Below the pieces are notes generated by a model that had not been told where the DNA came from, made no database searches, and worked only from the letters and a program-made list of their open reading frames with translations. DNA of 64,000 bases, taken from assembly GCA_002007465.1 (NCBI GenBank), contig LNAC01000003.1:12793821-12857820 (forward strand). The letters run 5' to 3'. The DNA is from Ailurus styani (taxonomy: Eukaryota; Chordata; Mammalia; Carnivora; Ailuridae). Position 1 is the first letter of the stretch. Each line of letters opens with the position of its first letter. Positions 46,484-58,570 of the stretch are shown here, piece after piece. Both the position numbers and the translations under genes were made by a program.

Positions 46484-46666
46484 AGTATTGTTTCCACTGC
46501 TAGTATTATTATAGTATTATAGTATATCCCATCCTCTAGTATTAATAATAGTAGTAACTTGTCAATACTAATATTAGTATTAATATTATGGATTAGGATT
46601 AATATGAATAGTTTACTACTAATATTTACAAATAATAGTTACTATAATTAATACTAGACTAAGTTC
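46484..46666. repeat. Degenerate AT-rich (TAGTATTA) inverted-repeat cluster
   Basis: Words such as TAGTATTA and their reverse complements recur on both strands. It includes a perfect 18-bp palindrome, AATACTAATATTAGTATT, at 46564-46581. The region could fold into hairpins or cruciforms. Confidence 0.75.
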
Positions 46667-46863
46667 TTCATCCATCATATTAACGAGTAAAAACAATTGC
46701 TATCTAAAAATCAAAAGAAGATTGTGTTCAGAGTGCTATTTAAAATACTTACCTGCATGTATGTATATGTGTATACGTATGTATATTGCCTTCAAATATT
46801 ATATATCCTTCAATATTAGCTAGTTATAGTAAAATGCCATCATGGCTGGCAAGATATTTTTTA

Positions 46864-47046
46864 TTTTTAAATTAAAAAAAATTTTATGTATTTATTTGAC
46901 AGAGTGAGAGAAAGCGAGAGAGGGAACACAAGCAGGGCGAGTGGGAGAGGGAGAAGCAGGCTTCCCAGCAGAGCAGGGAGCCCGACATGGAGCTCAATCC
47001 CATGAGCTGAAGGCAGACGCTTAATGACTGAGCCACCCAGGCGCCC
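46864..47046 (-). mobile_element. CAN-SINE, antisense, internally deleted
   Basis: Antisense SINE of the older type ('aagcagggcgagtgggagag', 'cagacgcttaatgactgagc'), missing the 'aggacc...gatc' segment between body and head. A perfect 18-bp target-site duplication, CTGGCAAGATATTTTTTA, is at 46846-46863 and 47047-47064. Confidence 0.95.
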
Positions 47047-47064
47047 CTGGCAAGATATTTTTTA

Positions 47065-47631
47065 AATGACTTATTTCATGTTGATCTCATTTTTTACCTC
47101 ATTATTTTTCTTTTTCTCTATTGTTTATGTTTGTATATTTTACTATGCCCAGTAACACAAGGATACATATAGGTATTTTATAAATAAAACACATAAGTGC
47201 AATGAGAAGTGCTCAAATTTCAAAAAAAATATTTATGAGGGTGAGCAATTAAAACAGTTGTTTTTGATTCTATCTAGAAAATGGAAAGCCACTAAAACTT
47301 TTCAGGTAAAAGAACCAAATGTTCAAGACTTTGCATTAGCCACATTATTTTGGTTGCAGCGTGCAGGATAAATTAGGAGTAGGATAATGGCTTTGCAAGA
47401 TGATGCCCAAGCAGAGTCCATGAGACCTATTATGTGGATAGCCTTACACTTCTTTGCAAGCAGATGCTGTTTTTTGCCCAATATCTGTATGCCCAGTGAT
47501 TCTCATAATACCATGTACCCACAACACGCGGTATGTATAGGTCTATTGGCGTGGCTGATACATACTTGGTAGACTGAATGAAGTATTCACAGACTCATTT
47601 CTTGATTAGCCTTTTAATGAAAACCACTGTT
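47065..47631. other. Unique AT-rich non-coding DNA
   Basis: Nothing recognised on either strand. Confidence 0.4.
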
Positions 47632-47644
47632 AATAGCATCTTTT

Positions 47645-47832
47645 TTTAATGATTTTATTTATTTATTTGAAAGAGGTAGAGAGCACAAGCAGGCAGAGCA
47701 GCAGGCAGAGGGAGAGGGAGAAGCAGGCTCTCCGTGGAGCAGGGAGCCCGATGCGGGACTCGGTCCCAGGACCCCAGGATCATGAACTGAGCCGAAGGCA
47801 GCGGCTTAACCGACTGAGCCACCCAGGCGCCC
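47645..47832 (-). mobile_element. CAN-SINE, antisense
   Basis: Antisense SINE with body 'cacaagcaggcagagcagca' and head 'accgactgagccacccaggc'. The 13-bp duplication AATAGCATCTTTT is perfect at 47632-47644 and 47833-47845. Confidence 0.96.
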
Positions 47833-47845
47833 AATAGCATCTTTT

Positions 47846-49394
47846 GACGAATCCTTCATACCGAAATTAAGATCTTCTATCTCTTTTCCAAAACATTTGA
47901 TATTTCTGCTACAGTCTGTGTACTGTTCTGCCTTATGCTATAACTAGCCATGTAACACATGAATAAGTTTTAGATAAACTTAGAATATAAACTCTGAGAG
48001 GAGAATACATAATATTAATATAACTACCTAAATGAGACTTTATATGTTCGTATGATTAAATAGGGATAGAGATATCTGTAGAGATAGGCATACCCAGGGA
48101 CCCTAGTGCATTAGTATCTCTCTCTCTTCCTCCCACAGCCTCTAATCAGCTTCTCTGGGGGGGTGGGCAGGTGGAGAGGAAAACATGTCAGCCAGAAGAA
48201 CATCTTCACTCGCAAGACAACTCTGTGATGGAAAATAGATTATCTCCTAAGCCTGTGAGTTTGAAAGAATCTAAACAAAGAACCATTAACAAATTAGAAT
48301 ATAGGCTACTTCTGGAAAAATCAGTCGGGTCAGGAGAATGATTGGCTGTGTAGCAAACTCCAAAAGGGAGGTACAATTAAGCCCACTTTAGACTGAACTA
48401 GATGAGATCCATACGCACAGGTGAAACGGGGGAAAAGGAACCTAAGTTCCATCTTTGAATTTGATATGTGTGTATATGGAGAGAAACTCTACCATCTGTA
48501 ATAGCGAATATTCCCCTACCTTTGGACTAATCCTCATACTAATTATAATTGCAGATATCTGATATAGAAAAACAATAAGTAGGGAAAGCTTTATTCATAA
48601 TGGCAAATATTCTATACCATAGAATGGAAGATCAGAAAAGTATCAAGACATTTTTCTAAAGGCACATTTGTTGATGTCAGCATAATTTAAAGAGGAAAAG
48701 GACAAGAAACTTCTAAAAGTCTAACAGTGGGAGAATTGGTAAGTTTTAACTAAAAGATTAGTAGTTATATGTTTGCCATGGTTTCTAAGATATTAAAATT
48801 GGGATGTGAGCAAGTTTTCTTTGAGCACAACTTTTGACTTATGTGCTATATAAATGTTTTCCATATTCAGAAATAGTAATCAATAAAAAAGAATGAAAAG
48901 CTACTCTTGAATTTGAGTTGAAATTATCAACAAATGAATATATCAAGTAGGTAATATAACCACAAAGAAAAAGAATTTATGGAACTTCTGAACATAGAGT
49001 CCTGACCGGACACCTTCAGAGCAGAGTCTAAGGACAAAAAGAACTGCAAAGAAATGAGAACCATACTTAGTAGGTTTCTTATTGTTAGTGGTAGATGTTT
49101 TGTATTGTATTGTATGTTAATGGTAGATGTTTGTGTATTGTAGGATAGAACAAATAATTGCATAAATGAGTGTGGTTGGGAACCAGGATTCTCACTATGG
49201 AAGATGGAGCTACAAATATGGAATTAGGGTTAGGGAGCATAGGAAATAAATAAGAAAAGAGAAATACATAATTTAATTTCCAATAGTAATAAGATCCAGT
49301 GTGAAAATAAAACAGAGTCACATGATAATAAGTAAGGCAATATTACCACCAGGAAAGGTCACCTTGAAAAAAGGCAACTTGGGAGGTGAGCTCT
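47846..49394. other. Mostly unique DNA, possible HAL1/L1 relic at 48640-48900
   Basis: The text around 48670-48760, including 'tctaacagtgggagaattgg', is loosely like the old L1/HAL1 region meaning 'tccaacaataggggaatggt'. The match is weak, and the rest is unrecognised. Confidence 0.3.
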
Positions 49395-50720
49395 AAATAC
49401 CTAAGTGGAGCCATCCATGACCCAGTTTTGGAGATGGCCCTGAGATGAGATGATTGGCCCTGAGATGAGACCAAACTTGTGAGGGGTGAAGGTGCCATGT
49501 GTCTAGTTTCTCTGTAGGGCAGTAATGGGAGCTGGATTTAGAGCAATAGGCGTAGTCCAGGTTATAAAGAATCCTGAGAGGTATTTGGATTTTCATCTGA
49601 GTGAAATGAGTATATTCTTGGACAACTTTAAGTAAGGGAGTGATGTGATTTTATCTACATTTTTTAAGATGTCATTTTGTTTTTGTGTGAGAAATGAACT
49701 GTAAGAGGACAAGCACAGATTAGAAGGATAACAGTGGGGATAGAGAGAGGGTGATTAATTTAGGGTATCTTTTGGAAACAGAGTCAAACAAGGTCTGCTG
49801 ACAGATTGGATGGGGGGTGTAAGAAGTGTCAAGGATAAACTTAATACTTTCCATTTAAGCTCCTGGAGGAATGGAAGTGCTGAACTTCGGGATTGAGAGA
49901 TAGAGGAAGGGCTGGGTTGAGATGGAGTGGAAGAAGAATCAAATATTCTATTTGGCCTCATAGTGTTTGTGATGCCTACTTTACATTCACTTGGAGGTAT
50001 CTGGAACATAGTTGGATATAAGATGATGGAGCTCAAACAAAAAAAAAGGAAGACAGAATGAAAAGGAAGGAAGGAAAGAAAAGAAGGAAGGGTGGGAGAG
50101 ATGGAAGAAACAAAGAATGGAGGGCGGAAGAAAGTCAGTGCAGAGTTGGAGATAAAAAGCTGGGAATTACAAACATGTACAGTGATACTTATAAGCAGGT
50201 GACGACTGTAAGAGATCTTTTCGAGGAAGACTGTAAACAAGCTCCAAACCTGTGGTCATTCCAACATTCAGATCCAGGAAGGGAAGAAACATGGAAAGGA
50301 GACTGAGCAAGAGAGGGGGACGAGGTAGGAAGGCAGGACAATTGTGTATGGTGTAGTGGAAGCCAAGAGATGCAAATGTTTTAAAAAGAAGTGGGCAATT
50401 GTCAGATGATGCTAAGAAGTCGGTAAGATGAAAAGTGATGATCATATTTGACAATATATTGATGGCTGATGTTTTGAGTAGAATTGGTTTCAATGCAGGG
50501 CTTAGTGTGGGCACCTATCAAATATGACTAGGAGAGACTTTAGTGAGGAAGGGGAAGGAGGTGCATAAATAGCTCTTAAGAAGTTTTATTGGAAAGGGAC
50601 CAGATCTCGTTCTAAGAGAGAATTCCCCCCCCCCTTTTTTAAAGGGAGGATCCTAGGCGTGGCGAGAATGATCCTTCTGAAAGAGAGATGTTAATGATGT
50701 TGGGAAAAAAATGACTGAAG
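49395..50720 (-). mobile_element. Long L2 fragment, antisense (ORF2 region)
   Basis: Antisense L2 landmarks appear in order. They include 'ttcatctgagtgaaatgagt', 'aagggagtgatgtgatttta', 'ctgctgacagattggatggg', and 'gtgtttgtgatgcctacttt' with 'acttggaggtatctgg'. Later come 'gtgtagtggaagccaagaga', 'gggcaattgtcagatgatgc', 'taagaagttttattggaaag' and 'cgagaatgatccttctgaaa'. These match L2 phrases such as 'gtggtgtcctggaagccaag', 'tcaactgtgtcaaatgctgc' and 'agtgagatgggaagcc'. The minus-strand frames at 49755-50240 and 50167-50514 are decayed pieces of the L2 reverse-transcriptase frame. It may extend right to about 51050. Confidence 0.7.
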
Positions 50721-52574
50721 ACAACATATTCTCATTCTGGTAAAAGATGATCAGCTCAGAGCAAAGGTACCTTTTAATACAAATCATTGTACTGTTGCCC
50801 TAGGAAAGAAGGAAGATAGAAAACATGGATGAAATATGGATACAACTGAGATCTAGATGGAGGTACTTCAGATTTGGCAATGGCAAGATGAAAATTGTTC
50901 CTACCGATTGCTTTTCAAAGTAGGAGAGTGAATACATCATTGTGGTCATGCCTCAGGCAGGGGCAATGGTGAAGGGTGGTTTTGGAAGCCTGAGGAGAGA
51001 CAGAAGAGTGGGAATGTGGGAAATGAAACCAGAACAAAATGCAGTAGGACTGGCAGCCAATTTTCAGTACATATTTGCCCTACTCACAAAGCAAGACTTT
51101 TAGTTCTGGTACATGCAGGGAATGGATGATAGTGTCATAGTATGGTATGGGCACACTGCGGCCGTATGCCCACACCCTGGGCAGCTGTGTTGTGAAGAAA
51201 TACAACACATGCAAAGATGGAAAATGAGGAAGACGTTTTTAAGAATACCCCAAAGCACTTCTTTAAGGATAGAGGATAGTTCTTACTGAATTATTAAAAA
51301 TAGTAGCAAGAGACCATAGCATAGGTCTTACATTGGTCCCCTAATTCAGGGATAAAGTGAGGAATAATGTCTTTTTTGATCATACACTGATGTTCTCAGT
51401 CAATGAATTTCCACAACGTCCCACTCCCCCATTCTTAGCCCAGGGTGGCAGTCCATTGTAATAGCTCCTCCTAGCACTGTAGAGAAAACTGAAGGGAAAT
51501 GAAATTTTCATTATAATTTGCAGAGATGCTTACTTATATAAACCATATATGGTATTCTTCTAAAGTAGTTTGAGGCATGATCTTTTGATGAGTGGAGTTC
51601 ACCACTGATGTTATCCCTAGGAGCATAAGAGGGACAGAGAGATATGTCATTATGGCCACAAGATATAACTGACAATCACTGAGCAAGAATTATTGTAATT
51701 GTTCTGTATGCTTAGTGACCATGTTTGCAAACGGATACTTCAGTTTGGGTTTACACAAAGTTATGACAAGATGAAAGAGAAATCAACAATAAAATGAAAC
51801 TGTGGTTTCCAGAAGGTAAACCAACAAGTATCGTGTTTCCCTTAATCTTTGTCCAAATTGGCTCCCCCGTTGGTGGGTCCACACATGAAGGTGTGTTACC
51901 TCCTATCTTAAGGCTGAATCACTACAAAGCAGTCAAGAACACTGCACCAGAAGCCTGGACTTCTTTTCTTCAGAATTCTCCCCTGAAAGGGGGAAAACAA
52001 AGTAGAATATCTTCAATCTTCCCCTTGTGGCTTTGCCACATTGGTTGGACAAACAGACCGTGGTCAAAGAAACCATTCTGTGTCTTCCTAGAAGAATAAG
52101 GCTTGCAGAACAGCTTACTCTAAGTAAGAAATAACTACAATTTTGGAGAGAATGCTATAAGCCACGTAATTGCAAGGTCAGATGAATCGGTTGCTGCCTT
52201 AAACTTCTCTGGACAGCACTTCAAGAGAAAGACATTAAAGAAGGAAGGATAGGAAAGATATGCAGGAGATTATTTGAATGGGTTGTAACTTCAGGGAGAA
52301 AAATATTCCAAAAGTGGGCGGCACTGTTTTAAAACGAGCAATGTACTAATGGCATTTCTGTTCATCAATTGTAAAATTATGCTTCTATGGAATGACTAAA
52401 TAAAAGATCTCGCATGAACCTTCAAACACAATGACCCGTTTCACTTCCCAATCAATATTTTCATATGGTTTTCCCCAAGGCAATAATAATAGCACCTTTT
52501 TGTTTTTAAATACAGAGTATATCATCAAACAAAATGATACGAAGACTAAGCAAATACTTAAAACTATTTTTAAA
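50721..52574. other. Mostly unique DNA
   Basis: The left part may still be L2-derived. The frame at 51794-52099 (101 codons) has no domain I recognise. A GC-rich imperfect inverted repeat lies at 51144-51176. Confidence 0.35.
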
Positions 52575-52710
52575 AGTTACAACTGGAAGACACATTACAG
52601 ATCAAACTTCTCATTTTACAAACAAAAAAACTGAGACTGAAAAATTAAGTGACTTACTCAAGGTCACAAATTATGAACAGCTGTCAGCAGCGGGCCTGAC
52701 CTAGACAACT
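52575..52710 (-). mobile_element. MIR fragment, antisense
   Basis: 'cttctcattttacaaacaaa', 'aaaactgagactgaaaaatt', 'aagtgacttactcaaggtca', 'caaattatgaacagctgtca' follow the antisense MIR core ('cattttacagatgaggaaac', 'taagtaacttgcccaaggtc'). Confidence 0.55.
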
Positions 52711-53144
52711 CTGAAAAAGTTTCTTCCTTTCCTTTTGACACTTAATCTGCTCCACTCTTCCTACTGGACTGCTTCTCTTTCCTACCCTTTCAGTGTCTAC
52801 CTCTGACAAATGACTCGAGGCCTTTCTTCTCTGTCCACAAGTCACTGCCATGTTCAGCTTGTCTTCCATCCTTGTCCCATAAATCATGGGTTTCAGGTAG
52901 AATTAATACGCCTTTCCAGTGCCATTGCCCCTCCCTAATACAGTGAATTGGAAACTGAGAGATGCTGGTTAGAACACTATAGTTTTTCTATTTTAAGGAA
53001 TGCACGAATTTTGACAATCACTTTCTGAGGAGGCGATTACTCTCTAACAACTCAAGGGAATAGTGGGGATCTTGAGCATAGTCTCATAATTGTTGCGTGT
53101 TGGTTACTCTTCATGGATAAGAAAAGAGCCAATATTCAGTGGTT

Positions 53145-53300
53145 AAAAGAATAGATTCTAAAATAGTCTGTGTGGTTTGAATCTAGGTTCCACTTTTTAC
53201 TAGAAGTGATCTTGGGCAACTACTTCGTAAGGACAGTTTGAGGATTATGTGAAAATATTTATGTAAAACACTTAGAATAAGCACACAACAAAAGGTACCC
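53145..53300 (+). mobile_element. MIR element, sense
   Basis: 'tctgtgtggtttgaatctag', 'gttccactttttactagaag', 'tgatcttgggcaactacttc' and the 3' part 'gaggattatgtgaaaatatt' with 'aacacttagaataagcacac' match MIR in sense, minus the 'cctcagtttcc' block, which is deleted. Confidence 0.58.
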
Positions 53301-53372
53301 CACTAATGACCATTTAAATGACAAGTTCAATGGCTCATTTTTAGCACCTGTTCTATATCAATACTCCAACCA

Positions 53373-53559
53373 GGGATGCCTGGCTGGCTCAGCGGGTTAA
53401 GCATCTGCCTTCAGCTCAGGTCATGATCCCGGTGTCCTGGGATCGAGTCCCCCATCAGGCTCCCTGCTCAGCGGGGAGCCTGCTCCTCCCTCTGCCTGCC
53501 ACTCCCCCTGCTTGTGCTTTCTCTCTCCCATAAATAAATAAAATCTTTAAAAAACAAAC
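53373..53559 (+). mobile_element. CAN-SINE, sense
   Basis: Sense SINE from 'gggatgcctggctggctcag' through the pyrimidine-rich body to AAATAAATAAAATCTTT and a short A-rich tail. Flanks AATACTCCAACCA (53360-53372) and AACACTCCAAACA (53560-53572) differ at two positions. Confidence 0.94.
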
Positions 53560-53869
53560 AACACTCCAAACACTCGACACTCTTTATTTCTCTGAGCGTC
53601 TTCAAATTCTGTCCTCTTTCCTCTTCTGCGAACCCCCACTCTCCCTAGCACTTTATATATTAGACCATCATTTTCTACCCTTTCTACCCTTTTTCCTGAT
53701 GATGCAATTTATTTCAAAACTTGCAACCATTGTAGTATGCCAGGGATTCTGATATACATTTCTAGTATTTAATTCCAAAGATAGACATAGACCTAATTTC
53801 AAACTGCCTGCTGTATATTTTTATTTTAAAGTCTGAGACCAGAAAACAGAACTCATTACATTTTCCTGG

Positions 53870-54400
53870 AGCTAACTTCCCTGAATTCCCTATCTTTAGA
53901 AATTTTATCTCCATCTATGCCACTGAAATTCTCAAAGGTTTCTTTGATTCTTCCTTCCAGCTTGACCTGAATAACAATTCATCTCTGTTTGCTTGGGACA
54001 GTTCCAATTTACACCTGCCATTTCGTCTCCATTATTAATAGAAGTCTCTTTTACCTTCAAAAGTGTTATGATGTGGGTGATAAATTATATGATTATCCTA
54101 ATCATGTTAGGCATCCAATCTACTTCACAATTGTTATCGGTCTTGATATTTCATTCTGTCCTCTGTCGGCATTTTTCCCCCCTTTCTGGACAAAATCAAC
54201 ACTCTCTTTAAAGATCTACAAATGGCTACTAAAATGATCTTCCTAAACACAAGCCTGGTATTGTTACTCACCTTCATAAAAATTTTCATTCTTCCTCAGT
54301 TTTCTACAATACAGAGTCCAACACTCTTCTATGTCCCATTTGTTCATCCCCCTTCCCTGCTACCTTTAGGTCAAAGTAGGATAATGATTTTACATGAGAG
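53870..54400 (+). mobile_element. Probable L2 ORF2 C-terminal relic, sense
   Basis: The right part reads 'atgatcttcctaaacacaag', 'cctggtattgttactcacct', 'tcctcagttttctacaatac', 'agagtccaacactcttctat', in line with L2 sense text such as 'tgatcatgtcactcccctgc' and 'ataaagtccaaactcctta'. The left part is less clear. Confidence 0.42.
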
Positions 54401-54744
54401 AATGTACGTTAAATAAGGAGTAGACATATTGTTTTTCTTACTTCTATCTTTCTCTCTCCTACCCAATTAATTTACTATTAATAAATGTTTTGGTCAAGGC
54501 TAGAAATATCCAAATGAGTTTCTCTGCTACCCAGAGGATAAAATATACTCTCCAAAAAGTAAATTTTGTAAAAATTCCATTATTGAAATTTTCTTTCTTT
54601 GATATAAAACTATATACTTAGGTCTTACATTTTCTCCATTTTCAATAGCAACTGAAATCTTAAAGCTGTAGCTTGTAAAATTTAACATAATCTTTTTAAT
54701 TATCTACATTTTACAAATTTATGGATGGTATAATGATTCTCCTG

Positions 54745-54976
54745 ATTTTTTTAAAGTTTTTATTTAAATTCCAGTTAGTTAACATACAGTGCAATATTAA
54801 TTTCAAGCATACAAAATATAGTGTATTGATTCAACACTTCCATACCATACCTGGTGCTCATCATAACAAATGCCCTCCTTAGTCCCCATCACCTATGTCA
54901 CCCATCCCCCACCCACCCCTCTTCTGGTAACCATCAGTTTGTTCTCTATAGTGAGGAGTCTGTTTCTAAAACTATA
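54745..54976 (-). mobile_element. Carnivore L1 3' UTR, antisense
   Basis: Plus-strand reading: 'ccagttagttaacatacagt', 'gcaatattaatttcaagcat', 'attgattcaacacttccata', 'atgccctccttagtccccat', 'accatcagtttgttctctat', 'agtgaggagtctgtttct'. This is the antisense of the carnivore L1 3' UTR, truncated at about 230 bp. Confidence 0.75.
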
Positions 54977-55166
54977 TTTGGGTGGACCAATATCTCATTA
55001 AACGTATGTCCAAATTCAATCACCATTATCTCTAGAAAGCAATGCATGTGGAGTCGATTAAGCGCAGTCCTTACCCTCTAACATTTACAATACAGGACTA
55101 AGGATGAACATAAACAGAAAATACAAAGATCAATAAAAACATGAAAATGCAGAATCAGTGAAACAC

Positions 55167-55183
55167 TGTGTGTGTGTGTGTGT
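55167..55183. repeat. (TG)n microsatellite
   Basis: A short pure TG run of about eight units. Confidence 0.85.
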
Positions 55184-55479
55184 TATATTAATTCCATACT
55201 CCAAAATACAAATCTGAATATTTTTGTACTTTTATTCTTACCCTTTTAGGTACCTTTTAGGTATTTATATCTAAGTGACATATAACTTTTATATATAAGT
55301 TGGATTTTAGGGGTTACTGACCAGGCACTTATACATGAATTATGTTAACTACACAAAATTGCGTTTTTTTTTTTTTTACAAAGGTTAGTTGAATATCAAG
55401 TTTCCTATGGTTCAATTTAATCACAAATGAGAACTGGCTAAGAGCATTTAAATAATTTCACTCATGCATATACAGTGAA

Positions 55480-56974
55480 TTAATTTATGACAAAGGAGCC
55501 AAGAACATACAACCAGGAAAGGGCAGTCTCTTCAATAAAAGATGCTAAAAAAAAAATGGACAGCCACATGCCAAACAATGGAACTGGAATGCTATCTTAT
55601 ACCACACATAAAAACTAACTCAAAATGGGTTAAAGAATTGAACATAAAACCTGAAACCATAAAATGTCTAGAAGAAAAAATATTAGCAATAAGTAAGCTT
55701 GACATCGAGATTGGCAATAAATTTGGAAACAAAGGCAACAAAGCAAAAATAAACATGGGGCAAGATCAAACTAAGAAACTGCTGCATAGCAAAGGAAACC
55801 ATCAAAAAAGAAAAAGAAAAAAGAAAAGACAACATACAGAATGGGAGAACTATTTGCAAAACCTAAAGCTGATAAGGGATTAATGTTCAAAATACATAAA
55901 AAATTCACACAACTCAATAGCAAAAAACAAAAAACAAATCAAAACACCAAAACAATCCAATTAAAAAAATAGGCAAAGGATCTGTACAGACATTTTTCCA
56001 AAGAAAACATAGATGGTTAACAGGTACATGAAAGGATTCCCAACATGACTAATCAACAGGGAAATGCAAAGCAAAACCACAATGAGATGTCATCTCACCC
56101 CTCATAGAGTGACTATTACCCAAAAGACAAGAATGAACAAGTGTTGGCAAGGATGTGGAGAAAAGGGAAGCCTTGTACACTGCTGGCAGGAATGTAAATT
56201 GGCACAGCCATTGTGGAAAAGAATTTGGAGGTTCCTCAAAGAATTAAAAATAGAACTACCACATGATACAGTATTCCACCTGTGGGTTTTTATCTAAAGG
56301 AAACAAAATCACTAACTTGAAAAGATATATGCACTGCCATCTTCACTGCAACTTCACTTGCGATGGCCAAGACATGGAAGCAACCTAAGTATTCATCAGT
56401 GCATGAATGGATAAAAAAGACGGAAATGTCACAATTTAAAATTCCATGGTATATGTGTGTATATGTTGTGCATATATATACATATATACATAAAATGAAT
56501 ATTATTCAACCATAAAAAAGAAAGACATCTTGCCATTTCTGACAACATGGACGGATCTTGAGGGCAATTTTGTCAAGTGAAGTAAGTCAAAGAAAGAGAA
56601 ATGCCACATGACCTCACTTACATGTGGGAACTAAGAAGCAAAAAAGAAGAAAATTGGTTGCAAGTGGCAGGGGTTGGGTAAAAATGGGTTAAAAGGCTCA
56701 AAAGGTACAAACTTCCAGTTATAAAAGAAATAAGTCATGGGGATATAATGTACAACATAGTGACTAGAGCTAACAGTACTGTATTGCCTATTTGAAAGTT
56801 CCTAAGAGAAACGTTCTCATCACACACAAAACAATTTTGTAACTATGTTTGATGATAGATACTAACTGGACTTATTGTGATCATTATGCAATATACACAA
56901 ATATCAAATCATTATGTGTATACTGAAACTACAATAATGTTATATGTCAAGTATGTTTCAATAAAAAATAAGCT
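55480..56974 (+). mobile_element. L1 3' end (ORF2 C-terminus and 3' UTR), sense
   Basis: Sense L1 text from 'gacaaaggagccaagaacat' through 'gaactggaatgctatcttat', 'aactcaaaatgggttaaaga', 'gaaaccataaaatgtctaga', 'acagaatgggagaactattt', 'aatgcaaagcaaaaccacaa', 'gttggcaaggatgtggagaa'. It runs to a 3' UTR ending 'ctacaataatgttatatgtc' and AATAAAAAAT. The frame at 55542-55883 keeps part of ORF2. The frame at 56064-56297 keeps the Cys/His-rich C-terminal motif (C-x3-C-x8-H-x4-C class, reads [18 protein letters not shown]). Stops separate the pieces, so it is dead. A SINE sits at its 3' end. Confidence 0.82.
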
Positions 56975-57176
56975 TTTTAAAAAAAGATTTTATTTATTTA
57001 TTTGACACAGAGAGAGAGATCACAAGTAGGCAGAGAGGCAGGCAGAGAGAGAGAGAGAGAGGGAAGCAGGCTCCCTGCTGAGCAGGGAGCCCAATGCGGG
57101 CCTCGATCCCAGGACCCTGAGATCATGACCTGAGCTGAAGGCAGAGGCTTTAACCCACTGAGCCACCCAGGCGCCC
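56975..57176 (-). mobile_element. CAN-SINE (young mustelid type), antisense
   Basis: Full-length near-consensus antisense SINE inserted at the 3' end of the L1. The duplication AAAAATAAGCT is perfect at 56964-56974 and 57177-57187. Confidence 0.96.
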
Positions 57177-57187
57177 AAAAATAAGCT

Positions 57188-58323
57188 ACTTTTATTTGCA
57201 AATTAGAACAACTTGTGTATACTTTAAAGTAAAAACCTAGCAGAATTCAATTTTAGGGATAAAGAAGCTAATATAATATTTAACTGGGAGTACATAATTA
57301 GAGAATATAATAGAATATTATTTCTTTATGCTTTAATGTTAACATTCACATTCATTTCATCTTTGATAAATTTGTTTATCTTGGGACAGATTGTCACATG
57401 AAGGCATTTAAAATGACTCATTTTGAAATTTAAAATTAGGTTTAAACGTAAGTAAATAATTGAAAACATTCTACTGCATTACTATCTTAAGAAGAAAAGT
57501 GGACCCATTTCACAGACAACAAACTGGGAATTCCTTTTACATTCAGTATTACTCAATCTTGTGGAATGTCTAGTTGAAAAAATAAGAAATGAATGAAAGT
57601 GTTAGACTAGAGGAGATCCAACCACTCAACAAATGGCCCAAGCCCTCCCCCCCTCCTTTTTTTTATAAAGAAGTTGAGGTCAACTGACTTAATAGAAAAA
57701 TCTGGTCATGAGGAAGCTAAAGAAAAGAAAAGATAAAAGATAACTAATATATTTATATGGCCAAAAATATATTTGCATTGGATCTAGTAGTACTTTTAGA
57801 ACGGAATGGGTTGACAGGACCATTGCCTCTATAAGGCTTATACTCTGGAATGCAGTAGATAGACCCAGGAGAATACCACAAATGACAATACCATGATCTT
57901 GAAAGGACAATGGGTATATATAGCAATGGTAGATGGTATATGGTATATATAACAAAATGGTATACATATACATAGATAAGAAGATGCCAGAGTAATAGAA
58001 TAATTCTTCAGATTCAATCTGAAATTCTCTTGATGACTAGATTTACTTTTTAACTGATTGTATTGGTCTTATAAGGACATAGGCCTTCCATGCTTAGCTT
58101 AAATGGTTTAATGTTTTATTTATACTTATACTTTGAACTTTTTAGATAATATCAGACACATAATTTGAGGTCACATTGAACCTAATAACTTTTGTATCTT
58201 TCAGAGAGTAGGATCATCTCACTGAAACCTTTCGTGGCAAGAGAGCACACTGACCAACGAGTGTTTGCCATCACTGTGAGTGTCCGCCGCAAATACTGCA
58301 CTTCCCTGTCAGGGCCCAGGAAA
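57188..58323. other. Unique AT-rich non-coding DNA
   Basis: No gene or repeat is recognised. TATA-rich words near 57760-57970 make low-complexity patches. Confidence 0.4.
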
Positions 58324-58336
58324 GTCGTCTGATTTT

Positions 58337-58570
58337 CTTTTTCTTAAGATTTTATTTATTTATTTGAGAGTGAGAGAGAGAGAGAGAGAGAGAGCATGAG
58401 CCGGGGAGAGGGACAGAGGGGGAGAAAGGGAGGGAGAAGGACAAGCAGCCTGCATGCCAAGTGCAGTGAAGGGCTGGATCTCAAGACCCTGAGATCATGA
58501 CCCTGAGATCATGGTCTGAGCTGAAACCAAGAGTCAGCAGCTTAATTGACTGAGCCACCCAGGTGCCCTG
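58337..58570 (-). mobile_element. Older CAN-SINE, antisense, with 14-bp internal duplication
   Basis: Antisense SINE, longer than usual at about 234 bp. It has a (GA)n run at 58365-58393 and an exact tandem duplication of GACCCTGAGATCAT (58485-58498 and 58499-58512) in its tRNA-related part. Flanks GTCGTCTGATTTT (58324-58336) and GTAGTTTGATTTT (58571-58583) differ at two positions. Confidence 0.93.

Noticed and set aside
49755..50240. Minus-strand open frame of 161 residues, the longest in the window
   Set aside because: It is a decayed piece of the L2 reverse-transcriptase frame running into a GA-rich tract, not a host gene.
55542..56297. Frames with a Cys/His-rich motif resembling a zinc-binding gene
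   Set aside because: The text is L1 ORF2 C-terminus with intervening stops. The motif is the L1 one.
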